57,881 bases of DNA from an uncultured Verrucomicrobia subdivision 3 bacterium (GCA_903872345.1 CAIQKM010000051.1:1-57881); one strand, 5' to 3'. Shown: positions 24,828 through 35,600, counted from the first letter of the stretch. Numbers and translations are program-made. The notes: generated by a model not told the origin, from the letters alone.

Positions 24828-27419
24828 ATGAAAAAATACCTTTTGCCGCTGCTCGCCGTCATTGCCCTGGCGATGATGGCATCCTCCGCCCGGTCGCAGG
24901 ACAATTTAAAATTGTGGTACACCCAGCCGGCCGCCAGTTGGGAACCGGAGGCCCTGCCCATCGGCAACGGACACATGGGCGCGATGATCTTTGGCGGCGT
25001 CAATGCCGAGCGCATCCAGTTCAATGAAGAAAGCCTGTGGCTGGGCGACGAGGATGACACCGGCTACTACCAAAACTTCGGCGAAGTACGCGTACAGTTT
25101 GCCGGGGCGGACATGACCGTCGCGGATCCCGACCAAAATCCCACCAGCGGCGGTCAGGATGTGCAGGCCAGTTGCGACGGCCTGGCGGATACGAAATGGT
25201 GCATCGAAAATCATGGTCACTTCCCCATCCGCTGGCAGGCCTCGGTGGGACAGCGCAGTCCGGTGACGGGCTACACGCTGACCTCGGCCGATGACGTCCC
25301 CGAACGCGATCCCAAAGACTGGCGTTTCCTCGGCTCCATGGACGGCCAGCAATGGACGTTACTGGATGAACACAAGGATATGCCCGTCTGGCCCAAACGC
25401 CATGCGGCCAAAAAATTCTCGTTTGCCAACGACAAGGCCTATGCCTATTACCGCTTTGAATTTCTCGCCACCCACAATGCCCCGCATTTTCAGATCGCCG
25501 AGATTACGCTCACTCCGGCGGAGAATGTCACCGGCAATGATTATCGGCGCGAGTTGGATCTCAATCAGGCCGTCCACCGGGTGACCTATGAGAAGGATGG
25601 CGTGCATTATACCCGCGAAGCCTTTGCCAGTTTTCCCGATAACATCCTGGTCTTCCGTTTCACGGCGGACAAACCCGGTGCGCTCTCCGGTCTGATTTCC
25701 CTTTGGGATGCGCACGAGGCGGCGACGCTGGCGAATGCCGACGGCCTGAGCATCAGCGGCGCCTTCCCCGGTTACAAATATGACGGCGGCAAGAACTGGC
25801 TGCCGTTGCATCGGGAGGCGCAGGTGCGGGTGTTGCACGCGGGCGGCACGGTCTCCACGAAGGGCGACAAAGTATCGGTGGAAAAAGCGGACTCGCTCAC
25901 GCTGCTGCTCGCCGCCGGCACGGACTTTCTCCAGAATCGTTCGAAAAACTGGCGCGGCCCCCTATCCCATGACACCATCACGGCCCGTCTGGATGCCGCC
26001 GCCAGTAAAACCTACGCTGACTTGTTGGCCGCGCATATTCGCGATTATCAGCATCTGTTCAACCGTGTGACCCTCACCCTCGGCGGACAGGCCCGTCCGC
26101 AGTTGCCCACCAATGCGCGCATCAAAGCCTATCGCACCACGCCCACGGACCTCGGGCTGGAAGAACTGATGTTTCAATACGGCCGCTACCTGTTGATTTC
26201 CTCGTCCCGCGAAGGCGGGCTGCCCGCCAATTTGCAAGGCAAGTGGAACGACAGCAATAATCCGCCGTGGCGCTCTGATTATCACACCGATGTAAACGTG
26301 GAGATGAATTACTGGCTGGCCGATGTGGCGAATCTCGGCGAATGCTTCCAGCCCTATGCGGAATGGCTGAATTCCATCCGCGCCGTCCGTACCGAAGCCA
26401 CCCAAAAAGCCTTTGGCGTGCGCGGCTGGGTAATGCGCGGCGAGAGCGGCTTGTTCGGCGGTTCCACCTGGGAATGGGTGCCCGGCGCCAGCGCGTGGAT
26501 GCTGCAAAACAGCTTTGATCATTATGCCTTCACGCAGGATAAAGAGTATCTCCGGACCCGCGCCTATCCAGCCATGAAAGAGGTCTGCGCCTACTGGCTC
26601 GACCGGCTCAAAGCCCTGCCGGACGGCACGCTCGTAGCCCCGAGCGGTTATTCTCCCGAGCACGGCCCGGTGGAAGACGGCGTGTCATTCGACCAGCAGT
26701 TGATCTGGGATTTGTTCACCAGCACCATCGAAGCGGCCGACGTTCTGGGTGGCGATAATGATTTCCGCAACCTGCTCGCCGACAAACGGGCGAAATTGCT
26801 GGGACCGAAGATTGGCAAGTGGGGTCAGCTTCAGGAATGGATGGTGGATCGGGATGACCCGAACGATCATCATCGCCACACCTCGCATCTGATCGCCGTA
26901 TTCCCCGGCCGCCAGATTTCAGCGGTGAAAACACCGGAACTGGCCAAAGCCGCCGCCGTTTCCCTGGAACATCGCAGTGTCTTGGACGACAGCCACCGCG
27001 AATGGGCCTTTGCCTGGCGCATGTCCATCTGGGCCCGGCTCGACAATGGCGAGAAGTCCCATTTCATGCTGGAAAACCTGCTGCAATACGGTGTCCTCCC
27101 GAATCTGTTCTGCTCGCATCCGCCCTTCCAAATGGATGGCAACTTCGGTTCTGTGGCGGGCATGTGTGAAATGCTGCTGCAAAGTCATGCTGGCGAAATT
27201 GAATTGCTGCCGGCCCTGCCCAACGCCTGGCCGACCGGCTCGGTTCACGGCCTGCGGGCGCGCGGCGGTTATGAAGTGGATATTGCCTGGGAAAACGGAA
27301 AGCTGAAAACAGCGGCCATTCGCAGCATCGTTGGCACGCAATGCACCGTCCGCTATGGCCGGCAAACCATTGACCTGAAACTCGCGCCGGGCGAGTCGAA
27401 GTCGTGGAACGGCCTCTGA
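24828..27419 (+). CDS. GH95-family glycosidase with inserted discoidin-like domain
   Basis: This 863-residue secreted enzyme has a signal peptide (LLPLLAVIALAMMASSARS). GH95 enzymes (alpha-L-fucosidase or alpha-L-galactosidase) act by inversion. The N-domain is split at about residues 93-232 by a CBM32/F5-8-type domain (VQASCDGLADTKW ... AYYRFEFLATHNAPHFQIAEITL). The (alpha/alpha)6 domain has GLPANLQGKWND, DYHTDVNVEMNYW, WEWVPGASAWM, SFDHYAFTQD and PFQMDGNFGS. The catalytic-base Asp of DGNFG (about residue 770) is present. The water-positioning pair reads D-V-N (488-490) and the general-acid position reads Asp (about 564, usually WEHY), so specificity may differ from classical fucosidases. 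It ends convergent with the next gene. Confidence 0.85.
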   Translation: MKKYLLPLLAVIALAMMASSARSQDNLKLWYTQPAASWEPEALPIGNGHMGAMIFGGVNAERIQFNEESLWLGDEDDTGYYQNFGEVRVQFAGADMTVADPDQNPTSGGQDVQASCDGLADTKWCIENHGHFPIRWQASVGQRSPVTGYTLTSADDVPERDPKDWRFLGSMDGQQWTLLDEHKDMPVWPKRHAAKKFSFANDKAYAYYRFEFLATHNAPHFQIAEITLTPAENVTGNDYRRELDLNQAVHRVTYEKDGVHYTREAFASFPDNILVFRFTADKPGALSGLISLWDAHEAATLANADGLSISGAFPGYKYDGGKNWLPLHREAQVRVLHAGGTVSTKGDKVSVEKADSLTLLLAAGTDFLQNRSKNWRGPLSHDTITARLDAAASKTYADLLAAHIRDYQHLFNRVTLTLGGQARPQLPTNARIKAYRTTPTDLGLEELMFQYGRYLLISSSREGGLPANLQGKWNDSNNPPWRSDYHTDVNVEMNYWLADVANLGECFQPYAEWLNSIRAVRTEATQKAFGVRGWVMRGESGLFGGSTWEWVPGASAWMLQNSFDHYAFTQDKEYLRTRAYPAMKEVCAYWLDRLKALPDGTLVAPSGYSPEHGPVEDGVSFDQQLIWDLFTSTIEAADVLGGDNDFRNLLADKRAKLLGPKIGKWGQLQEWMVDRDDPNDHHRHTSHLIAVFPGRQISAVKTPELAKAAAVSLEHRSVLDDSHREWAFAWRMSIWARLDNGEKSHFMLENLLQYGVLPNLFCSHPPFQMDGNFGSVAGMCEMLLQSHAGEIELLPALPNAWPTGSVHGLRARGGYEVDIAWENGKLKTAAIRSIVGTQCTVRYGRQTIDLKLAPGESKSWNGL

Positions 27420-27423
27420 GACC

Positions 27424-28437
27424 TCACTGCGGCAGCAGCCGAATATGCGTCGGCTCATCACGATCACACGTGAGCCAGCCATCCTGCTCATGCAGTTCCA
27501 CCGTCTGGATGGAACTGCGGCGCTGTTCGTAGCCGTCCTTGCGGGCATCCAATCCGCGACGGCCGGGATGCGTGAAGTAAAATAAATATCCACGGTCACC
27601 ACTGATGACCACGTCCGGGTGGCCGCCCATGACCTGATCGTCTTCCCCTTGGCCGGGAATCGCAACGAGGTTCGTGGGTTGTTTGTCCCAATGAATCAGG
27701 TCGTCCGAGCGGAATACACCGAGGCCCTTCCATTCATCAATGATCACCCAGAATTTGTTGTGCCAGCGAAAGCCTTTCGGACCTTCACCGCGACTCTTGA
27801 AGGCGAGTCCTTTGTCCACCCACGTTTTCAGATCCGGGCTGTCGGCGTAATTGATGGATTTGCCGGCCCGCTCGTTGTTGTACCACAGCCGCCAGGAACC
27901 GTCCGGCAGCTGCAAAATGCTGGGATCAATCACACGGTCGGAAGCCAGCGCCAGCTTGCGCGGATCGCGCCAATGCACCATATCCGTGCTGGTCAGTTGT
28001 ACGATGAAGCGAGGATGCCCCCAATCCAAAAATACGCCGGGAACAATGGTGAGAAACATCTGCCACGTGCCGTCTGGAGCGCGGGTGACATCCGGCGCCC
28101 AACAGGTAACGTTGGTGCCGCCGTATTCCGCCGGCAGCTCAAACTTCGCATCGCCCACATAACTCCAATGCGCCCCGCCGTCTGCTGAGGCGGCGATCCC
28201 GATGGGCGTGCCATGCACCCAGGTGACGCCGGGCAGATTCGTCATGGTCGCACGGCGGTTGGTGTAATACATCCACCATTGTTTCACGAGGGGATTCCAG
28301 ATCAGCGTGGGGTCGGCGGCGCCATTGTAAACCGGATCGCGATAGAGCGGTTTGGCGGCGACCAAGCCGAGGTCCTCCGCCAACACCGGCAGTGAAAGCG
28401 AAATCAGGGTCAGGGCCAGCAAGACGAATTTGCGCAT
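27424..28437 (-). CDS. Secreted five-bladed beta-propeller glycosidase (GH43-like)
   Basis: This 337-residue protein starts at ATG 28437 (MRKFVLLALTLIS) with a clear signal peptide ending VLAED. The propeller motifs are: YNGAADPTLIWNP for the first catalytic-type Asp, WAPDVTRAPDGTWQMFLT, RVIDPSILQLPDGSWRLWYN for the second acid, and RSDDLIHWDK. These fit clan GH-F/GH43-like or related GH117/DUF families acting on plant or algal sugars. The exact substrate is unknown. The gene is convergent with the GH95 gene, with only 4 bp between their stops and no terminator. Confidence 0.75.
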   Translation of the reverse strand: MRKFVLLALTLISLSLPVLAEDLGLVAAKPLYRDPVYNGAADPTLIWNPLVKQWWMYYTNRRATMTNLPGVTWVHGTPIGIAASADGGAHWSYVGDAKFELPAEYGGTNVTCWAPDVTRAPDGTWQMFLTIVPGVFLDWGHPRFIVQLTSTDMVHWRDPRKLALASDRVIDPSILQLPDGSWRLWYNNERAGKSINYADSPDLKTWVDKGLAFKSRGEGPKGFRWHNKFWVIIDEWKGLGVFRSDDLIHWDKQPTNLVAIPGQGEDDQVMGGHPDVVISGDRGYLFYFTHPGRRGLDARKDGYEQRRSSIQTVELHEQDGWLTCDRDEPTHIRLLPQ

Positions 28438-28689
28438 GGAATAAAAATGAATCAGCGAAAGCGGCGCGGCGAGCTTTTTCAGGCCGGAACGCGGACTGTG
28501 GTGAACCCCAGCCGCAGCAACGGTCACCATCCCCCCCAAGAACTTGCCAGGCCAACTGGCTGGGCCTATTGCGGTTGGACAATGACACAGTCTTCAGCCC
28601 CTGGGCGAAGCTCACTCAGGCTCGCCGGAAAAATGGGAAAAGCGCCGGAATCCACTTGAGTCCCTCTTGCCCTTCCGCACAATTGGCGC

Positions 28690-29796
28690 GTGCTCAAATT
28701 TGCGGAATTGATCTTTGGCGCCTCGCTGTTGCTGCTGCTCGCGGGCTGTGCCACCACGCCCCGGGAAGAAACCGCCTCGCTGCCGGCGGAACTGACGGCA
28801 ACCAATCCGGTCGTCCCCGCCAAACCCGTGGTCACGCACCCGGTTTTGCCGCCGGCCACGAACCACACCTCTGAAGTTAATATCAATCTGCCGCCCAGAA
28901 TCAGCCGGCCGGCTCCCATTCTCACTTGGACCTCCCTGAACAACTGGGCGGTGCGCCAGAGACTTTCCCCGCCACGCAAGGTGGCCAGTTCGCCCATCAC
29001 CGCCTATGCCATCAGTTCACCCAAGGGCGTGATGACCCTGATCATTGGCAGCCGCGAAGCCACTTGGAACGGCGTCGGCATCCACCTCGGCTTTGCCCCG
29101 GAAATTATTGATAACCAAGTCTTCGTTTACGGCCTTGATCTGCAAAAAAACCTCGAACCACTACTGGTCAATGACCCGCTTTCATTCGGGACCAATCGCG
29201 TGGTGGTGATTGACCCCGGCCATGGTGGCATCAATGGCGGCACCATCAGCGTGCTCGACAAGCGGCCGGAAAAAGATTTCACCCTCGACTGCGCCCGCCG
29301 CCTGAAACCCCTGCTCGAAGCCAGCGGCTGGCAGGTGTTTCTGACCCATACCAACGACGTGGATGTGGCCATTTCCAACCGGGTAACCTTTGCTGAAATG
29401 CACCATGCCAGTCTGTTCATCAGCCTGCATTTCAATTCCGCCGCCCCCTCCCGCCGGGAATCCGGGTTGGAGACCTATTGTCTGACCCCCGTGGGCCTGC
29501 CCTCCACCCTCACGCGGGGGAATCCGGATTTTCTGACCCAGTCCTTTCCCAACAACGAATCCGACGAGGCGAATATTCAGCTCGCCATGCGCCTGCATAC
29601 CGCCGTCCTGCGGGCCAGCGGCGAGGAAGACCGCGGCGTCCGCCGCGCCCGTTTCATGGGCGTGCTGCACGGGCAAAAACGCCCGGCGGTGCTCATCGAG
29701 GGCGGCTTCCTCTCCAACCCGGCGGAAGCGCAACACATTGAAAACGCCGACTTCCGCCAAAAGCTGGCCGAAGCCATCGCCAGTGTCCTGCGCTAA
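28690..29796 (+). CDS. N-acetylmuramoyl-L-alanine amidase lipoprotein (Amidase_3)
   Basis: This 368-residue protein starts with GTG at 28690. It has a lipoprotein signal (LLLLLAGC lipobox), a Pro/Thr-rich linker and an AMIN-like or substrate-recognition part (residues about 100-165). An Amidase_3 domain follows with Zn ligands in IDPGHGG, the Glu of PEKDFTLD and ISLHFNS, and the catalytic Glu of LIEGGFLSN. It cleaves the amide between MurNAc and the L-alanine of peptidoglycan stems, probably in the periplasm during division or remodelling. The 77-bp gap to the epimerase gene could allow co-transcription. Confidence 0.88.
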   Translation: MLKFAELIFGASLLLLLAGCATTPREETASLPAELTATNPVVPAKPVVTHPVLPPATNHTSEVNINLPPRISRPAPILTWTSLNNWAVRQRLSPPRKVASSPITAYAISSPKGVMTLIIGSREATWNGVGIHLGFAPEIIDNQVFVYGLDLQKNLEPLLVNDPLSFGTNRVVVIDPGHGGINGGTISVLDKRPEKDFTLDCARRLKPLLEASGWQVFLTHTNDVDVAISNRVTFAEMHHASLFISLHFNSAAPSRRESGLETYCLTPVGLPSTLTRGNPDFLTQSFPNNESDEANIQLAMRLHTAVLRASGEEDRGVRRARFMGVLHGQKRPAVLIEGGFLSNPAEAQHIENADFRQKLAEAIASVLR

Positions 29797-29872
29797 AAGA
29801 TGAAACCAAGCAGGCTTGAACCCTGGCGTCCAATCGCCCATGCTCCCTTGAAAACGCGCAACGAATAACCCC

Positions 29873-30850
29873 ATGCCAGCCACCGCCACTCAACCTGCCG
29901 CCCCCTTCGTCCTGGTCACCGGCGGCGCGGGCTTCATCGGCTCGCACCTCGTCGGCCGCCTCTTGCGGGACGGCCAATCCGTCGTGGTGATTGATGACTT
30001 TTCCACCGGCAGCCGGCAGAACCTCCAGCCGTACCAAGCCGATCCCCGGCTGCGGGTCATCCCCTCCCGCATCTCCGCGTGCGCGGAACTGCCGCAGCTC
30101 GTCGCCCAAGCAGAATTTGTTTTCCACCTCGCCGCCACCGTGGGTGTGGACCTCGTGGTCAAATCCGCCCTCCACGTACTCGAAGCCAGTTTTAACGAAA
30201 CCCAGTGTTTGCTCCACGCCGCCGCCAAAGCCGGCACCCCGATTCTGTTCACCTCCACCTCGGAAGTTTACGGCAAGAGCGCCAAACCCGCCTTTGATGA
30301 GAACGACGATTTACTGATTGGGCCGCCGGGACAATCCCGCTGGAGCTACGCCTGCTCCAAACTGACGGATGAATTTCTTGCCCTGGCCCACGCCCGGGAA
30401 AACAAATTGCCGGTAACCATCGTCCGCCTGTTCAATACCGTGGGCCCCCGCCAGACCGGACGCTACGGCATGGTGCTGCCCCGGTTCATTGAAGCCGCCA
30501 AAGCCGGCCGGCCGTTGCGGGTGTTTGGCGATGGCGGGCAGTCACGCTGCTTCTGCCTCGTGCATGATACGGTGGAGGCGCTGGTGCGGTTGCAACATTG
30601 CCCGGCCGCGCGCGGAGAAATTTTCAACATCGGCGGCACCGAGGAGATTACCATTCTGGAGCTCGCCCGGCTGGTGACGGCCACGCTTGGTTCAACCTCC
30701 CCGATTGAACTGATTCCCTACGACCAGGCGTATGCCCCGGGCTTCGATGACATGCGCCGCCGCAAACCGCTGGTGGAAAAACTGGAACGTTTCGTCGGGT
30801 TCAAACCACAGACATCGCTGCGCGACATCATCCGGCTGACGGCGGAATAG
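29873..30850 (+). CDS. NAD-dependent sugar-nucleotide epimerase/dehydratase
   Basis: This 325-residue extended short-chain dehydrogenase has the Rossmann motif GGAGFIGSH near residue 18, TSTSEVYG, the catalytic Tyr-x-x-x-Lys in SYACSK, and the RLFNTVGPRQ substrate segment. It resembles UDP-glucuronate decarboxylase and UDP-glucose/GlcNAc 4-epimerase types. The sequence alone does not decide the reaction. It supplies sugar nucleotides for cell-surface glycans. It ends 2 bp before the stop of the convergent phosphatase gene. Confidence 0.87.
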   Translation: MPATATQPAAPFVLVTGGAGFIGSHLVGRLLRDGQSVVVIDDFSTGSRQNLQPYQADPRLRVIPSRISACAELPQLVAQAEFVFHLAATVGVDLVVKSALHVLEASFNETQCLLHAAAKAGTPILFTSTSEVYGKSAKPAFDENDDLLIGPPGQSRWSYACSKLTDEFLALAHARENKLPVTIVRLFNTVGPRQTGRYGMVLPRFIEAAKAGRPLRVFGDGGQSRCFCLVHDTVEALVRLQHCPAARGEIFNIGGTEEITILELARLVTATLGSTSPIELIPYDQAYAPGFDDMRRRKPLVEKLERFVGFKPQTSLRDIIRLTAE

Positions 30851-30852
30851 CC

Positions 30853-32478
30853 TCAGCACTTGGTTGGCGGCACCCCGATGAAATCCATGCCCACCAGGCA
30901 CACATCATCATCGAATTCACCGTTCACGGAAAAAGCGCGAATGATGCCCAGCAGTTCGTCGAACATGGCGGTGGGCGTCCGGTCCAGCAGACATTTCACA
31001 TCCATCATCAGCCGCTGCTGGGAGTAAAGCTCCTCGTTCTGGCCCTGTACCTCATAGAGCCCGTCCGTAAACAGCATCAGAAAGTCGCCCGGCGCAATGG
31101 CCGCTTCCGAGGTCTGGTACGGCGGGTCTTCAAACAATCCGAGGGCGGGCTGGCTCCGGCCGGTGTCATTCACGAGCGGATCCACGCTGCCCGTGGAACG
31201 ATGCACCATCAGCGGCTTGGGATGCCCCGCATTCGCAAAGCGCAACCGCCCCGTTCGGCAGTCCGCCACCGCGTAAAATGCGGTCGTCAGCATGGGCGAC
31301 CCGGTGTTTTTCAGGATGCTGCACAGATCGAAATTCAGCTTCCGCAAAAAATTGCCCGGCTCCCGCGCCAGCGGTTTCAATTCCTCCGCCAGCGCCCGGA
31401 TCATCGCCGTGACCAGCGCCGCCCGGACCCCGTGGCCGGTCACGTCGCAAATGAACACCCCCGCCTCCGTGGGCGAGATCGCCGACACGCTGAAGAAATC
31501 GCCGCTCACCGTCTCCGCCGGTTCGTAGCGGTGTACGAACTGAAACGCGCTCTGCTCCGGCGCGACGTGCTGCGGAAAGCACGGGTACACCTGCGGCAGC
31601 ATCGCGTACTGAATTTCCCGCGCCGTGCGCAGGTTTTCCTCCATCAGGGCGCTCTTGGCCCGCAACGCCTCGCGGCTGCGCGACAGCTCCGCCGTGGCGC
31701 GCCGGATCTGCTCCTCCGCCCGCTTGCGCTCCGTGATGTCTTCCACCGTGCCCTCGTAATAGAGCAGTTTGCCTTGCGCATCCCGCACCGCCCGGCAGTT
31801 CTCCGCAATCCAGATGATCGTGCCGTCCTTGCGGTAAATCTTGGACTCAAAGCCGCTCAGCGTGTCGCTCTCCTGCATGAAGCGGACAAATTCCTCGCGG
31901 CGGCCGTGTTCCACGTAAAGCCGCACCGCAATGTCCTTGATGCTGGCCATCAGTTCCACCGGCGATTTGTAACCGTAAATGCGCGCCAGCGCGATGTTGG
32001 CCAGCAGATAATGGCCGTCCGGCGTCGTGCGGAAAATGCCTTCCACCAGATGGTCAAAAATGCCGTAGTAATTCTCCTTCTCCGCCACCAATGCCAATCG
32101 CTCCTGCTGGCGGGCAATGGAACAATGAATGGCATGGTGCAGCGTTGGCACCGTCAGCTCATCGCGCCCCAGATAATCCTGCGCCCCGCTGTAAACCGCC
32201 TCCGGCAGATAATGCTCGTCGCCGATGGGGCCGATGACAATCACCGGCAATTGCGGCGCCTTGGAGGTAAGCGAGGTGATCTGGAACAGCGCGGCGGTAT
32301 TCGCTTGGGCGATCTCATACAGGATCGCCTGAAAGTTGTTGGTCGCCACCATCGCCAGCCCGGCGTCCGGACCCGGCTCGACGGTCAGGTCGGCGAACGA
32401 CCCCAGCATGTCGGTCACGCGACGCGCGAAGGGTGCGTCGGTGCTGATGAGTAAAATTTTCAATGGCTGGTTCTCCAT
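30853..32478 (-). CDS. Degenerate receiver-PAS-PP2C (SpoIIE/RsbU-type) phosphatase
   Basis: This 541-residue cytoplasmic signalling protein has a receiver-like domain (residues 7-120), a PAS domain with PAC motif (about 130-255, DGTIIWIAENCRAV), a coiled-coil linker (about 255-290) and a PP2C SpoIIE phosphatase domain (about 315-535). The phosphatase metal residues are in SGDFFSV, ICDVTGHGV and FTDGLYE, and the acid near the end is in EFDDDVCLVG. Such proteins dephosphorylate anti-sigma-factor antagonists. The receiver lacks a phosphorylatable Asp (position 55 is Glu in ILYEIAQ), Thr is Gly and the Lys is Arg. No anti-sigma genes are nearby. Confidence 0.85.
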   Translation of the reverse strand: MENQPLKILLISTDAPFARRVTDMLGSFADLTVEPGPDAGLAMVATNNFQAILYEIAQANTAALFQITSLTSKAPQLPVIVIGPIGDEHYLPEAVYSGAQDYLGRDELTVPTLHHAIHCSIARQQERLALVAEKENYYGIFDHLVEGIFRTTPDGHYLLANIALARIYGYKSPVELMASIKDIAVRLYVEHGRREEFVRFMQESDTLSGFESKIYRKDGTIIWIAENCRAVRDAQGKLLYYEGTVEDITERKRAEEQIRRATAELSRSREALRAKSALMEENLRTAREIQYAMLPQVYPCFPQHVAPEQSAFQFVHRYEPAETVSGDFFSVSAISPTEAGVFICDVTGHGVRAALVTAMIRALAEELKPLAREPGNFLRKLNFDLCSILKNTGSPMLTTAFYAVADCRTGRLRFANAGHPKPLMVHRSTGSVDPLVNDTGRSQPALGLFEDPPYQTSEAAIAPGDFLMLFTDGLYEVQGQNEELYSQQRLMMDVKCLLDRTPTAMFDELLGIIRAFSVNGEFDDDVCLVGMDFIGVPPTKC

Positions 32479-32600
32479 GCGAATACCGTTCGTCTGAAAA
32501 TACTCTTTTCACGCCAGCCCGCAAGCGTGTTGCGCACCTATTCCATTCTGGCCGTCCTCCCCCAAACGTGGTATGTCTGACGGTCGGCGCGAAGATTAGT

Positions 32601-32657
32601 CTTAGCTGTTTGTTTCTCCACCGAGCAACACAAACAGCTGAAGCCTGGTATCTTCAG
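32601..32657 (+). promoter_or_regulatory. Two overlapping hairpins ahead of a giant gene
   Basis: AGCTGTTTGT (32604-32613) pairs perfectly with ACAAACAGCT (32630-32639) over a 16-nt loop, and the stem can extend through CTT/AAG with one bulged base. A second hairpin, CTGAAG (32638-32643) with CTTCAG (32652-32657), overlaps the first, so the two cannot form completely together. Forty nucleotides later the start codon of the 1843-residue protein follows a U/A-rich leader. This looks like a regulated 5' UTR or alternative mRNA structures. Confidence 0.5.
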
Positions 32658-32697
32658 ACAAAAACAATCAATCAAACAAGGCTGGAACAATAAAAAC

Positions 32698-35600
32698 ATG
32701 AATGCAAAACTGTCGTTAAACCACCCCCCGGCACGCACCGTCAGCCGCGCTTCGCGCGCTTGGGCGCTTTTACTGCTGATCACCGTCACCTGCTGCCTGC
32801 TGGCCAGCCCCGCCCGGGCCATTTTGGTCACCTGGACCAATGCCGCCACGGCCGTCTGGACCAACCCGGTCGCTTGGAATCCCAATGGCGTGCCGGTGGC
32901 CACCAATGATTATCTCGTCTCCGGCGCCTTCACCATGCAGTCGGTGGATAATACCAACAGCGTCTTTAACGCGAACAGCGTGACCGTGCAAAGCGGCTCC
33001 ACCCTCTATTTCTACCGTTCCAACGGCGGCACCAGCATCAGTGCCACCAATGTTTTCACCAACACCGTGGCCACCACCGCCAGCACCCTCACCGTCAGCA
33101 ACGCCATCATCAAGCTCGACTCGTCGCTGGGCTCCGTTCTGCACCATCTCAAAACCCCGCTCGTGCTCAAGGGTACCAACACCATTACCTACGGCACCAC
33201 GGATGGCTACACGCTCGACCTTTACCTGGACTCGCCGCTGACCGGTTCCGGTTCCGTAAACCTGACCCGCTCCACCAGTGGCACCTCCCACCAACGTGAC
33301 TTTTACCTCACCGGCGACAGCAGCGGCTATTCCGGCAGTTGGACCAATACCGGCACCGCCGCCGGCACCACCTCGGGCACCCTCAATTTTTACTCCACCG
33401 CCGTCTCCGGCTGGGGCAGCGGCAACATGACCCTGAATGCCTACGCCAACCTGACCATCAGCGCCGCCATCACCAACCCGGCCCCCCGCATCACCCTGAA
33501 CTCGTCTACCGCCACGGTCACCATTAATAGCGCCTCGGTCATTGGCTCCCTCTCCGGCGTGGCCAGCAGCACCGCCACGCTGAACAGCGGGCTTACCCTC
33601 GCTGATAACACCAGCACCACGTTCGCCGGCAGCCTCTCCGGCGCGGGTCCGCTGACCAAAAACGGCACCGGCACCCTGATCCTCCCGAACGTAAACCTGA
33701 ACACCGCCACCAATACCATCAATGCCGGCACGCTGATCGCCGCCGGCAGCGTGGGTGCCCTGACCATGAACAAAGGCACCACCCTCGCCCCGGGTGCCGC
33801 CGCCCTGACCGCCGGCTCCCTGTCCGTCAATGGCAACCTCACCTTCAATACCAACAGCCTCAATCTGGATGTCTCCAGTTCCACCGGCGGCGGTAATGAT
33901 TCCATTTACGTCGGCGGCAATCTGGTGTTGAGCGGCGTCACCACCGTCAATCTGAACCTGATCAACGGCTCGGCCGCCGCCGGTCCGTACACGATCATCA
34001 ATTACAGCGGCACCCTCACCGGCGGCGTCACCAACTTCGCCATCGTGGGCAGCCACTCCGCCACCCTGGACTTCTCCACGCCCAATCAGATCAACCTTTG
34101 GTTCACCAACGGCGCCCCCCGGAACCTCGTCTGGCGCGGCGACGGCGGCAGCAACTACTGGGATGCCGGCACCAGCTTCACCTGGTTTAACGGCACGGCC
34201 ACGGATTACTTCGGCCAGGGCGACAATACGACCCTCGACGACACCGCCACCAACCTGACCGTCAACGTCGTCGGCACCGTTTCCCCCGGCCTGTTCGTGG
34301 TTACCAATTCCACCAATAACTATGTCATCCAGGGTGCCGGTGCCATCAGCGGCGGCGCCGCCCTGCTCAAGGCTGGCACCGCTTCTCTCATCGTCAGCAA
34401 TATCAACGCCTTCACCGGCGGCACTACCATTTCCGCCGGCTCCATCATTGCCAAAAACGCCACCAACTCGCTGGGTACCGGCCCCGTCACGTTGGGCGAT
34501 GTCAATACCGGCACCAACACCGTGGCCCTTTACGTGACCTACAAGGATACCTTCACCAACGCCATCAGCGTCACCGGTGCCGGGACCGGCACCGTCACCA
34601 TCGGCGGCGACCAGAGCGGTGGTGCCAGCGGCAACGCCACCACCATTTCCGGCCCCATCAGTCTTAATCAATCCCTGATCATTGACTCCGGCAACCAGCT
34701 CGACCGCCTGCACATTGGCGGCGCCATCACCGGTACCGGCAACCTGACCCTGCTCGGCGGCCACCGCATCGACCTGGGCGGCAACAATACGTTCAGTGGC
34801 AATGTCTATCTCCAGGGCGCGGGCACTCTGTTTGAATCCTTCAGCGCCTCCGCCATCCCCTCCACCGCCTCCGTGGACGTCGGCGCGGGCAGCACTTTCG
34901 GAAATTACATTGACCAGCACATCGATGCCCTCACCGGCAGCGGCCTGGTGGAACCCTATGCCGCCAGCGGCACACTATACGTCGGAATGAACGGCGGCAG
35001 CGGCACCTTCAGCGGCATCCTGACCAACAATGGTGCCTATGGGCTGACGCTCGTCAAGAACGGCGGCGGCACCGAAACCATCAATGGCGCGGACTATCTC
35101 ACCGCCACCACCGTCATCACCAATGGCACCCTGGCCATTGGCGCGGCCGGCTCCATTTCCAATTCCGCCCTCATCGCCGTGGCGAGCGGCGCCACCTTTG
35201 ATGTGTCCGCCCAAGGCGGCGCCTTCACCCTGGCCCCGGGCCAGACCATTGCCGGCGCCGGTTCGGTCAACGGCAGTTTCATCACCGCCAGCAACGCCAC
35301 CATCTCACCCGGTGGCGCCGGCAGCCCCAATACCCTGACCTTTAACAATAATTTGACCCTCGGCGGCGGCACGATTCTGGCCCTGGATCTGACCAATACG
35401 ACCACCGCCGGCAGCGCCATCAACGACCAGGTGACCGTCTATGGCAACCTGAATCTCACCGGCACCAACATCATCTCCCTCCCGGCCCTCAGCCAGCAGG
35501 CCTTGGTGACGGGCACCTACCAATTGATCAGTTACAACGGCACCCTCACCGGCGGCGCCGCCAACTTCGTCATTACGCCCGTGCTGACCCGCCTGACGCT

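Noticed and set aside
32770..34920. Long antisense frame over the second giant PATR gene (about 716 codons)
   Set aside because: Same reason: biased composition (Gly, Ala, Glu, Val), no start context and no family resemblance.
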